A DNA stretch of 5,856 bases, taken from positions 1-5,856 of the forward strand of contig URVP01000100.1 in assembly GCA_900551345.1 (NCBI GenBank), given 5' to 3'. The notes beneath the pieces are model-generated. The model searched no databases. It saw only the letters and a program-made list of their open reading frames with translations, and was not told the origin of the DNA. The translations under genes and the position numbers were made by a program. Position 1 is the stretch's first letter; each line of letters starts with the position of its first letter. The stretch comes from an uncultured Eubacteriales bacterium. Lineage in GTDB: Bacteria; Bacillota; Clostridia; Monoglobales; UMGS1388. Below are positions 1 through 5,856 of this stretch, piece by piece.

Positions 1-1
1 A

Positions 2-106
2 CTCTATGATGCTAGAGGTGATAGAGATTATTACAAGGATCAATATAAAAAATATTTTGAACTATCCGAGGAACTCCAAAATCAGATGGGAGTTTACGCA
101 CAGTGA
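2..106 (+). CDS. C-terminal end of an unrecognised protein (5' truncated by window edge)
   Basis: An open frame enters from the left edge and gives 34 codons ending at TGA 104-106. The visible tail is hydrophilic, aromatic and charged (it contains DYYKDQYKKYF and ELSEELQNQMG) and looks like one or two amphipathic helices ending a soluble protein. No family can be named from so short a piece. Two things favour coding in this frame: the helix-like composition, and the stop forming a GTGA overlap with the next ORF, which is typical of translationally coupled genes. A competing frame (3-122) is also open over this stretch. Its product looks less protein-like and does not fit the downstream start, so I prefer this one with moderate confidence. 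Confidence 0.5.
   Translation, partial: LYDARGDRDYYKDQYKKYFELSEELQNQMGVYAQ
88..92 (+). promoter_or_regulatory. Ribosome binding site for the 55-residue ORF
   Basis: GGGAG lies 10 bases before the GTG at 103, inside the last codons of the upstream gene. It supports GTG 103 as the start. There is no ATG in this frame between the preceding in-frame stop (58-60) and the GTG. Confidence 0.45.
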
Positions 107-270
107 GAATAATTCTAATTAACAATGCTAAAGATTTAGATGGATTTCTTTTACCGTTATGCTTTTTTGGCGGGAATACCCGACTATTAGAGGAAAAAGA
201 AAAGACCTGTATCATTCAATGCGATGATGAAATTGCTGAAGTATTAAAAGAGTACATAATAAAACCCTAG
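103..270 (+). CDS. Small hypothetical protein, 55 aa
   Basis: A complete small ORF starts with GTG at 103 and stops with TAG at 268-270. It overlaps the upstream stop by four bases (GTGA), so translational coupling to the preceding gene is likely. The product begins MRIILINNAKDLDGF. It has a hydrophobic beta-strand-like start, a central LLPLCFFGGN stretch and an acidic helical C-terminus (DDEIAEVLKEYI). There are two cysteines. The hydrophobic runs are too short and broken for a clear membrane segment, so a small cytoplasmic alpha/beta protein is more likely. I do not recognise the family. The stop codon sits inside the stem of the terminator that follows, which makes this the last gene of its operon. 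An in-phase minus-strand frame (12-215) overlaps it but has no fitting context. Confidence 0.5.
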   Translation: MRIILINNAKDLDGFLLPLCFFGGNTRLLEEKEKTCIIQCDDEIAEVLKEYIIKP

Positions 271-296
271 CCTTAATCGGTTAGGGTTGTTTTTTT
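263..296. terminator. Intrinsic terminator, probably bidirectional, between convergent genes
   Basis: A 10-bp stem pairs 263-272 (AACCCTAGCC) with 279-288 (GGTTAGGGTT). It is perfect apart from one G-U pair on the plus-strand transcript (an A-C mismatch on the minus-strand transcript). The loop is six bases (TTAATC, 273-278). On the plus strand it is followed by a seven-base T run (290-296). On the minus strand the same stem is followed by TTTTATTATG and preceded by an A run, so it can also end transcription coming from tmcAL. Stops lie close on both sides: the plus gene ends inside the stem (268-270) and tmcAL ends at 295-297. Confidence 0.85.
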
Positions 297-1425
297 ATTG
301 TTTAATAATAGGCGAAGTGGTAAAATCTTTACCTCCTATTCTCATACTTTCGTCATCAAATAAAAGGCTGTATAAATCAGTTGCATATACTTCTTTTTCA
401 AACATTTTATTCTTAAAGCCTGCTGTCTTTGTTATAACGGGAAGAGTGCATTCCTTAAGCAATAAAAAGCCTTTCTTGTCAGAAGCAAGAACCCTGACAT
501 ATTGCGGCTCGCATTTTTCAAGATCCCGTGTAATACCCAGCAAATAATTCATTACAATACGCCTGATTCGCGCATGAGTAAAGCGTTTAGTCTTAACTCT
601 GTCATAGAGGCAATCAAGAGATGATACTTCCTTTGAAAATTTTATAATACGGTTTTCTATACCTTCAGTCACATCACATATATTTTCAAGATTTTCAGGT
701 CTTTCGCATCTGAGCCTTGCAAGAGCAATATCCGAAAGTTTTTCATAATCCGGAGAGCATCTGTTTTCAGCTATTTCTCTTTGTAGAATATTATAAGCAT
801 CTTCAGGCATATACTCCCTTGCACAGTCAATGTGTGACCTTATATATGACGCTGACGCAAATTCTCCGCTGAAACCTCCGTCATGCATTGCGCCCTTTCT
901 AAGCACTGGAACAGGATTTTTCGCACCTGCCTTAATATACTCTACAGCAAGCATGTTGTTAGGCTGACCGATAATATCTCCATATTCGGGAAAAGTTTTA
1001 GATACCGCAGATGGATAACTAAGCCCCTGTTCTATATATGATTTAATTATTTCAGAATGGGCAGGTGTTTCACTTTTCAAAACATTTGCCGCTTCACAAA
1101 GTCTTTTTATATCCGCCGTTTCGCTTCCGAAAGCAACACTTTGTACATTTAAGGCATTAAGAATTTTTATAGCTCCGCATGCAAAAAACTCAGCAGAGCG
1201 TACGGCAAAACAAACGGGAAGCTCTACAACCAAGTCAGCTCCGCTTTTAAGTGCCATTTCAGCTCTTGCCCATTTGCTGCATAAGGCAGGTTCTCCTCTT
1301 TGCACGAAACTGCCGCTCATCACAACAACAGCCGTATCATCACCCGTGAGCTTTTTAGCTTGTTCGATTTGATATTTATGCCCATTATGAAACGGATTAT
1401 ATTCGGCAACTATTCCTACTGCCAT
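295..1425 (-). CDS. tmcAL: tRNA(Met) cytidine acetate ligase TmcAL (YlbM/DUF795 family)
   Basis: The predicted product is 376 aa, somewhat shorter than the Bacillus subtilis homologue of about 415 aa but complete. Family members activate acetate with ATP to acetyl-AMP. They then acetylate the wobble cytidine C34 of elongator tRNA-Met (ac4C34), which helps prevent misreading of AUA as methionine. The sequence shows the nucleotidyltransferase signature near the N-terminus (AEYNPFHNGH, residues 7-16, an HxGH-type ATP site). It also shows the conserved MSGSFVQRGEPA (36-47), QPNNMLAVEYI (154-164), the second nucleotide-binding element ASASYIR (190-196) and a basic KTKRFTHARIRR stretch (278-289), probably a tRNA-binding element. 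The ATG at 1425 is chosen because it gives the standard MAVGIVAEYNPFHNGH start and has a strong AAGGTGG ribosome site seven bases upstream. An in-frame start at 1491 would overlap the upstream gene and add a poor, family-unlike extension. The gene lies 25 bp downstream of the giant esterase gene and ends in the shared terminator. Confidence 0.96.
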   Translation of the reverse strand: MAVGIVAEYNPFHNGHKYQIEQAKKLTGDDTAVVVMSGSFVQRGEPALCSKWARAEMALKSGADLVVELPVCFAVRSAEFFACGAIKILNALNVQSVAFGSETADIKRLCEAANVLKSETPAHSEIIKSYIEQGLSYPSAVSKTFPEYGDIIGQPNNMLAVEYIKAGAKNPVPVLRKGAMHDGGFSGEFASASYIRSHIDCAREYMPEDAYNILQREIAENRCSPDYEKLSDIALARLRCERPENLENICDVTEGIENRIIKFSKEVSSLDCLYDRVKTKRFTHARIRRIVMNYLLGITRDLEKCEPQYVRVLASDKKGFLLLKECTLPVITKTAGFKNKMFEKEVYATDLYSLLFDDESMRIGGKDFTTSPIIKQ

Positions 1426-1432
1426 ACATTTA

Positions 1433-1439
1433 CCACCTT
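1433..1439 (-). promoter_or_regulatory. Ribosome binding site of tmcAL
   Basis: On the minus strand AAGGTGG lies seven bases before the ATG at 1425, within the 25-bp gap after the giant gene's stop (1451-1453). It is close to the anti-SD consensus and decides the start of tmcAL in favour of 1425 over 1491. Confidence 0.85.
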
Positions 1440-1450
1440 GATTGACTCTA

Positions 1451-4400
1451 TTAAAATTCCATAGGTAAAATAACCGGCTGCATATTTTCACGCCAAATTA
1501 TTAGTTTTACCTCTTTATTAACACGATCTTGCGGCAGAGGGATTTCCACATCTGTCTGCTTATCCTTTTCAAGCGTGCAATTCATCGCAGAAACATTTAT
1601 TGTTATATTGTTATCATAAGTCACAACATACAAATTAACCGTTTCATCACTGTTACTAATAAAGCGTACACTGCTGTCTTTAATATAACACTGTATTCCG
1701 TCTGCAATACTGCTATCATCAATCTGAGTGTTCGAATGAGAAAGAGTAACAATACCTCTGTCGGGTACAGCTTTAACCATTACATATTTATTCTCGCCTT
1801 CTATAACCTCAGTAAGCTGCAATTTATCACCGTTTTGAACGGCAGTAACATTTTCCCACTCGGGATTAACTTTAACCTTTATAGTCAATGGATAGTTAAA
1901 CAAGTTATCATCCATCATGTCGGTAAGATTAAATTTTATATAGTTTTCATCCGATGACAGCATGGTAAGAGAAGCTGTATCTCTTTCCTGAGCATACATA
2001 GCAACTTCAGCAAATTTACCAACCCAGATCTCATCCTTTGCCGGGTAAAGATAATTATCAAATATATATTTATACTCATCAGCTGTTGAAAGCGCTCCTT
2101 GATCGGGTATTATCTCACCATCTGAAAGCGCACCCAAACCATGGGTATGGAAGCTGGTCCAACCGCCGTAATATGACACTCCTCTGTACAGATAATCTTT
2201 ATTATACAAGGATTTGATAGCAGACTCCAAGCTGACGTTTCCGTCATTATCTTCTGTTATATTTTGTCTGCCATCCATGCTTATACTATTTATATAAGTA
2301 TAGTTAATTGAATCTGCCGGGTTAAGCCTGGTAGGAACAACACCTCGGCATGCAATATAGAACTGCGCCGCATAGTCAGGGTCACCCGCTCCGTAAGAAT
2401 ATGCCAAAGCCTTACAGGATGCACCGTTTAAAGAGTTTATAGCTTCTATCGGCTGCTTAAATTCAAGTATACTCTGAGCAGATGAGAGTGATTCTATAAC
2501 CGTATCGCTGTAGTGATGATATGAATGGGACTGAACATCTTCTCCGGCCGCCAGCAATTCTTCCAGTGCATCTTTCTGCCACGAAGAACCACCATATGAA
2601 TTAGTGGGCACAAAAAATGTAAATACAAATCCATACTCCTGTGTCCACTTCATCCACTGTTCAAAGTCGCCTGTGATACAATCATCTACAGTTATGGTAA
2701 CTGCCCCCGTCTTATTATCTGCCCACAAGGCAATCTGACCTTCTCCTATGTTTTCGGGCATCGAAAGGTGCTTTTCTATATCTATTCTCTTACTTCCAGT
2801 GCCAAGATTAATTTTCTGATTATCGGCAGATGTTCTTGATTCGGTAATTTTAACTTTAACTTTATTTGATGAAATTCCGCTTCCATCAGTTGCAAATGCC
2901 TGGATTTCCGCTTCTCCCAGTGCTACACCGGTAACAACACCATTTTGTACAGTTGCCACTGTTTCATCACTGGAAACCCAGTTCAATTTTGAATTGGTAG
3001 CTGAATCTGGAGTAACTGTAACTGCAAGCTCACAAGGCAAAGCAAAGCCCAGAGGCAGTTCAAAATTTTCAGGATATACGGAAATTCTGTTTACTTTTAT
3101 TTCCGCTTCTACAGGATCCGGCGGGATATGGCTACTCGTGCTGAAATACATAGATTCATAACATGGAGATAATCCGGCAATATCTTTTAAACCATCACCA
3201 AAATCAATGCGATATATTTTATTCTCTTTAAGATTTTGCTTAAAAATCAAGCAAGAATAATTAGGCATACTTTGGCATGAATATATTGATTCAAGCTCTA
3301 TTGGTTCATTTGATTCATTATCATAAACACATATATTCTCGACATTAGCAGTTTGAACATCTATTGAATGATTGTACATAACCAATAATGAATTTCCTGA
3401 CTCAACATTTACATTTTCTACAAATGAAGGTTCAAATTTTCCTATTGCAAATCCTTTAAAATCATCAAGGTATACATGATTTCTTCCGTCTTTATTGGGT
3501 CGTATTACCGAATTGAACTGTATCTGCGGATTATCAAAAGCAAAGTTTGAATAGTCAACCGGAACAGAAACAAAAAACGCCTCATTCTCCTCTGAATTAT
3601 TTAAAGCCCCATCAAATATTGCAGCCGCAATGCACTGAGTAGGATCACTTCCGTTAGGCACAAGACATACGGTAAAATTAATCCATTTGTTATTTTCCCA
3701 TTTTCCTACAGGAACTCCTCCCAGATTTATCGTATTATTCTGGTTAAAAGCAAGAATAGTATTAGAACCATAACCATCTACCATTGAGCGAAGCAGGATG
3801 GAAAAAGATCTTCCTGCATAACTTCCATCATCCTCTGCATGAGCATAGAGCATTACCCTTCCTGACATAACAAGAGGATTGGCAGCATCCATAACCTGAC
3901 GCATACCTATAAATGTGCTTCCTTTACTTGAAGCATAGTAATCGGCAACACTGTTTTCGGCATCATAAGGGTCGGAAGATACACACACGCCCGAACCTTC
4001 CTCTTTGCCTGACACATTACTCCACTTACTTAACTTGCCGGATGAAAAATCATCTGTTACAAAATAGGTATCGCTTGATTCAACTTCCTCGTCTGGCAGC
4101 ACTGCAATAACACTTCCGGTAACATTAGCGGAAGCATTGTTTACTACTGCGGCGGATACATAATAACATCCGGCTTTATCGGGAGTAAAACTAAAATCAG
4201 TGCCCGAAACACCTTGTTTTTCGCCATTGACATACCAGACAATAGTGTCAGGGTCAGGCCCTAACCTTGGCTGTGGATCAGCGGTATAATTAATAGTTCC
4301 TGCCTGCGAAAGTTTAATAAACGGCTCGGCACTACTTTCTATAACTACTGTATCATACGCTATGTCCGACGGTTCATTTACAACTATTACAACGCTCTTG

Positions 4401-5856
4401 TAAATTACATTATAATTATCAATATCATACGGTGTAAAAATTAAATTTTTAACATATCCCTCTGCATTAGCGGCAGGCATCTCATCTTTATCTTGTATTG
4501 AAAATACGCCCTCACCAGCACCATCACTGTTAAGAGCATCACCTATTTTATTTCCAGCATATATAACTGAAACCGAGGGCCATACCACTTCAGGATCAGC
4601 CTTGGCAACAGAGATAATTATCTCATTGGATTTTATATCGGAGTCCGAAACAGCTGCATATACTTTATATTCACCGGCTTTATCAGGAATGTAAGTCAAA
4701 ACTCCGCCTATTGTATCCTGTTTTATATCATTTACATACCAATTAATACTGCTCATTGCAACTCCTGTTAATGGTGTTGTTTTAGCAGTAAATTCTACAG
4801 CTGTTGTTTGCCTGTATGTCTGTTTGGTCTGTCCGTCTGAGGATATAGAAAGTGCAGTTATCGTTTCTGTTCCTTCGTTTTCAACAGTGTAATTAAGAGT
4901 ATTTGAAACATCTTTGCCGGACGCATCTTTTACCCCTTCCATACTCAATACATAATCTCCAGAAATATCAATCGGTGAAAAGTCAACCGTTACACTGTCA
5001 GCGTTTAGATAATCAAATGTTATGTTTTTTGAAGAATAGGATGTTCCATCCTTGGCAGTAAGGACAAATTTGTCCGGTGAAAAAGTCGTTAAATCCATAG
5101 GGTGACTAAAGTCAACATCTATACTGCTGATATACTCACAAGTATCGAACGAAGACGCTTTTTCTGCCACAGGCGGAGCTGTAATTATAACACTGACATC
5201 GTCCATATAAACCCGGCTTAATGAACCGGCTGTAAAAACTGTCTGGGCATTTATACTGTTTCGGTTGGTTCCTTCTGCACCAAAATTAGCCGAATAACCT
5301 GTCATATCGATAAATTTAGTATTATCCGTGTATGTATTAATTAACTTGCTTTCACTGTTTATAATACCATTTTCAGAAGAAAGGCAAACTGTAACCGGGC
5401 AAGCGGCTTTATCGGAATTTGAATATTTAATATACACCGAAAAAGATATCCAACAGTTCGGCTGCCACAATAGCCCTGTTGCCGCATCACGAATCTTTAT
5501 AGTTCCGCTTTTATCAAATGCCACAAGCGAAATATTTGCATTACCTCTCAGACGATAATCGTAAGATGCACCGCCTATATCAGAAAGCATAATTTTACCT
5601 GTAAACAATTTATCGTCATTTTCTGTATCGTCAAAAAAAGCTCGTGCATTGATATACTGAGCCGAAGTGCTTTGCTTACCGGTGTATTCGCACACGCCGT
5701 TTTCAGGGTTAAAAGGATCTACTGAGTGGAAAATTTTATTTTTTGCATTATCCCAACCGTTAATGTTTTCAGTGAAATCAAAGTCTAAAAGATAACTGTC
5801 TGTCTGTGCTGCCCAAGTAACTGGCAAGCCATTTAAAACTATACTAACAACAACAC
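1451..5856 (-). CDS. Giant secreted multidomain polysaccharide deacetylase (CE4/NodB-like), 5' end beyond window
   Basis: The frame is open to the right edge, with 1467 complete codons. Residue numbers here count the TTG at 5827-5825 as 1. The nine visible residues before it (VVVSIVLNG) continue into LPVTWAAQTD, a signal-peptide core with a likely cleavage near the WAA, so the true start lies outside the window. Domains in order: lectin/LamG-like beta-sandwich 10-217; SbsA/Big_5-like Ig 221-317; Ig-like repeat A 321-408; MBG-like domain 409-483; Ig-like repeat B 490-578; second lectin-like module 588-797; second SbsA-like Ig 798-898; Big_2-type Ig 907-996; NodB/CE4 domain about 1036-1285; two beta-rich C-terminal domains 1286-1363 and 1364-1458. 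The catalytic domain shows motif 1 TVDD (1046-1049), the metal-binding HSYHH (1101-1105) and a late HTHG (1227-1230). The motif-3 arginine is replaced (LAYSYG, 1141-1146). The role inferred is metal-dependent removal of acetyl groups from an extracellular glycan (plant, mucin or cell-wall; the substrate is not readable). The visible part shows no sortase motif, SLH or dockerin domain. The gene is followed after 25 bp by tmcAL. Confidence 0.9.
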   Translation of the reverse strand, partial: VVVSIVLNGLPVTWAAQTDSYLLDFDFTENINGWDNAKNKIFHSVDPFNPENGVCEYTGKQSTSAQYINARAFFDDTENDDKLFTGKIMLSDIGGASYDYRLRGNANISLVAFDKSGTIKIRDAATGLLWQPNCWISFSVYIKYSNSDKAACPVTVCLSSENGIINSESKLINTYTDNTKFIDMTGYSANFGAEGTNRNSINAQTVFTAGSLSRVYMDDVSVIITAPPVAEKASSFDTCEYISSIDVDFSHPMDLTTFSPDKFVLTAKDGTSYSSKNITFDYLNADSVTVDFSPIDISGDYVLSMEGVKDASGKDVSNTLNYTVENEGTETITALSISSDGQTKQTYRQTTAVEFTAKTTPLTGVAMSSINWYVNDIKQDTIGGVLTYIPDKAGEYKVYAAVSDSDIKSNEIIISVAKADPEVVWPSVSVIYAGNKIGDALNSDGAGEGVFSIQDKDEMPAANAEGYVKNLIFTPYDIDNYNVIYKSVVIVVNEPSDIAYDTVVIESSAEPFIKLSQAGTINYTADPQPRLGPDPDTIVWYVNGEKQGVSGTDFSFTPDKAGCYYVSAAVVNNASANVTGSVIAVLPDEEVESSDTYFVTDDFSSGKLSKWSNVSGKEEGSGVCVSSDPYDAENSVADYYASSKGSTFIGMRQVMDAANPLVMSGRVMLYAHAEDDGSYAGRSFSILLRSMVDGYGSNTILAFNQNNTINLGGVPVGKWENNKWINFTVCLVPNGSDPTQCIAAAIFDGALNNSEENEAFFVSVPVDYSNFAFDNPQIQFNSVIRPNKDGRNHVYLDDFKGFAIGKFEPSFVENVNVESGNSLLVMYNHSIDVQTANVENICVYDNESNEPIELESIYSCQSMPNYSCLIFKQNLKENKIYRIDFGDGLKDIAGLSPCYESMYFSTSSHIPPDPVEAEIKVNRISVYPENFELPLGFALPCELAVTVTPDSATNSKLNWVSSDETVATVQNGVVTGVALGEAEIQAFATDGSGISSNKVKVKITESRTSADNQKINLGTGSKRIDIEKHLSMPENIGEGQIALWADNKTGAVTITVDDCITGDFEQWMKWTQEYGFVFTFFVPTNSYGGSSWQKDALEELLAAGEDVQSHSYHHYSDTVIESLSSAQSILEFKQPIEAINSLNGASCKALAYSYGAGDPDYAAQFYIACRGVVPTRLNPADSINYTYINSISMDGRQNITEDNDGNVSLESAIKSLYNKDYLYRGVSYYGGWTSFHTHGLGALSDGEIIPDQGALSTADEYKYIFDNYLYPAKDEIWVGKFAEVAMYAQERDTASLTMLSSDENYIKFNLTDMMDDNLFNYPLTIKVKVNPEWENVTAVQNGDKLQLTEVIEGENKYVMVKAVPDRGIVTLSHSNTQIDDSSIADGIQCYIKDSSVRFISNSDETVNLYVVTYDNNITINVSAMNCTLEKDKQTDVEIPLPQDRVNKEVKLIIWRENMQPVILPMEF
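1973..2722 (-). other. NodB/CE4 polysaccharide deacetylase catalytic domain within the giant protein
   Basis: Residues about 1036-1285. The metal-binding triad of the CE4 family is present: the second Asp of TVDD (D1049, codon 2681-2683) with H1101 and H1105 of HSYHH. The first Asp (D1048) is the expected catalytic base. FTFFVPTNSYG (1069-1079) is the usual strand after motif 1, and the GEDVQSHSYHH context is typical. Motif 3 reads LAYSYG instead of the classical FRPPYG, so the Arg is lost. This resembles the A-Y-P-Y-G form of PgaB/IcaB-type members. The later HTHG (1227-1230) is the likely motif-5 histidine region. All metal ligands are present, so the enzyme is likely active. The substrate is open. 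Confidence 0.88.
3437..4066 (-). repeat. Lectin/LamG-like module 2 of the giant esterase (duplicated domain)
   Basis: Residues about 588-797, from FVTDDFSSGKLSKWSN to HVYLDDFKGFAIG, are the diverged second copy of the N-terminal module at 5177-5800. Both copies are directly followed by an SbsA/Big_5-like Ig domain (4877-5167 and 3134-3436), so the duplicated unit is the pair rather than the lectin domain alone. DNA identity between the copies is low, pointing to an old duplication or to independent acquisition of the same domain pair. Confidence 0.7.
4094..4360 (-). repeat. Ig-like repeat B of the giant esterase
   Basis: Residues about 490-578 share with repeat A (4604-4867) the WYVN-x2-KQ strand and the PDKAG-x-Y-x-V-x-AAV strand at the same spacing. 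The encoded CCGGCTTTATC is identical in both copies (plus-strand 4170-4180 and 4674-4684), with little longer DNA identity, so the similarity is mainly at protein level. Confidence 0.75.
4604..4867 (-). repeat. Ig-like repeat A of the giant esterase
   Basis: Residues about 321-408 form an Ig/PKD-like domain with the core INWYVNDIKQ and, further on, YIPDKAGEYKVYAAVSD. It is paired with repeat B at 4094-4360, which carries IVWYVNGEKQ and FTPDKAGCYYVSAAV. The two are separated by an MBG-like domain (4379-4603; WPSVSVIYAGNKIGDAL followed by FTPYDIDNYN). These domains probably act as spacers or adhesive stalks on the outside of the cell. Confidence 0.75.
5177..5800 (-). repeat. Lectin/LamG-like module 1 of the giant esterase (duplicated domain)
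   Basis: Residues about 10-217 form a beta-sandwich-type module running from LLDFDFTENINGWDN to SRVYMDDVSV. It matches the module at 3437-4066 in order and spacing: VDPFNPENGV against SDPYDAENSV, GKIML against GRVML, W-x2-N-x-WISFSV against W-x2-NKWINFTV, and VYMDDV against VYLDDF. Concanavalin-like folds with this closing 'YxDD' strand usually bind carbohydrate, so a glycan-binding role is inferred. The specific CBM family, if any, is not recognised. Confidence 0.7.
5801..5856 (-). other. Signal peptide (partial: hydrophobic core and cleavage region)
   Basis: Reading the frame upstream of the TTG at 5827 gives VVVSIVLNG, which joins LPVTWAAQTDSYL. This is a hydrophobic core followed by a small-residue cleavage region, most plausibly cut after TWA or WAA, and then the polar mature start. 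The positively charged n-region and start codon lie past the right edge. This shows both that the protein is exported and that 5827 is not the true start. Confidence 0.75.

Noticed and set aside
12..215. Minus-strand 67-residue open frame
   Set aside because: It lies antisense to the better supported plus-strand pair, has no evident ribosome site or domain, and its strand has no neighbouring context.
1426..1491. Longer tmcAL start with a 22-residue extension
   Set aside because: The extension overlaps the giant gene's 3' end, is unlike the family, and the internal ATG at 1425 has a near-perfect ribosome site and the canonical MAVGIVAEYNPFHNGH beginning.
1467..1496. Possible tmcAL promoter on the minus strand (TTGGCG, 18-base spacer, TATTTT)
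   Set aside because: Each box matches only four of six consensus bases and the spacer is long. In AT-rich coding DNA such matches are expected by chance.
1529..1957. Plus-strand 142-residue open frame antisense to the giant gene (and similar frames at 287-547, 3913-4110, 5328-5558)
   Set aside because: All lie opposite clearly coding sequence with recognisable domains; their products are low-complexity and show no family features, so they are shadows.
4094..4867. DNA-level direct repeats or a recombination hotspot in the Ig-like region
   Set aside because: Only about 11 identical bases (CCGGCTTTATC) are shared between repeats A and B. The similarity is at protein level and does not indicate recent duplication.
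5825..5827. TTG as the start codon of the giant protein
   Set aside because: The frame stays open to the window edge, and the residues before the TTG form the hydrophobic core of a signal peptide, so the real start is outside the window.
1..5856. CRISPR array, tRNA/rRNA genes, insertion sequence, riboswitch or defence system
   Set aside because: I saw no regularly spaced repeats, inverted-repeat-bounded transposase, or tRNA-like folds, and nearly all of the window is accounted for by four coding regions and a terminator.

Overview
The window looks like chromosomal DNA of a low-GC anaerobic Firmicute, most likely a gut-type or fibre-associated member of class Clostridia. Three things suggest this. 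The DNA is AT-rich. There is a tmcAL gene, a tRNA-Met wobble cytidine acetyltransferase largely confined to Firmicutes. There is also a very large secreted protein built from Ig-like and lectin-like beta-sandwich modules around a carbohydrate esterase, whose C-terminal domain ends in a 'KEVKLIIW...MQPV' pattern that I associate with clostridial exoproteins. Genus and species cannot be fixed from the sequence.

Layout, left to right. Positions 2-270 (+ strand) hold the 3' end of an unrecognised gene and a small 55-residue ORF whose GTG start overlaps the upstream stop in a GTGA arrangement. Positions 263-296 hold a strong intrinsic terminator that appears bidirectional and lies in the convergent junction. 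It overlaps the ends of the genes on both sides. Positions 295-1425 (- strand) hold tmcAL. Positions 1451-5856 (- strand) hold the giant secreted polysaccharide-deacetylase-like protein, with 1467 complete codons visible. The gene runs off the right edge of the window, so only the start codon and the first residues of its signal peptide are missing.

The giant gene and tmcAL lie in the same direction with 25 bp between them and no visible terminator or convincing promoter in the gap. They are therefore probably at least partly co-transcribed, although their functions look unrelated: one acts outside the cell on glycans, the other modifies tRNA in the cytoplasm. Reading from the N-terminus, the giant protein has a signal peptide, lectin-like module 1, an SbsA-type Ig-like domain, Ig-like repeat A, an MBG-like domain, Ig-like repeat B, lectin-like module 2, a second SbsA-type Ig-like domain, a Big_2-type domain, the NodB/CE4 catalytic domain and two C-terminal beta domains. 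Lectin-like modules 1 and 2 are recognisably duplicated, and so are repeats A and B.

I see no RNA genes, CRISPR array, insertion sequence or defence system. The features most worth following up are the architecture of the giant esterase and the unidentified gene pair at the left edge.
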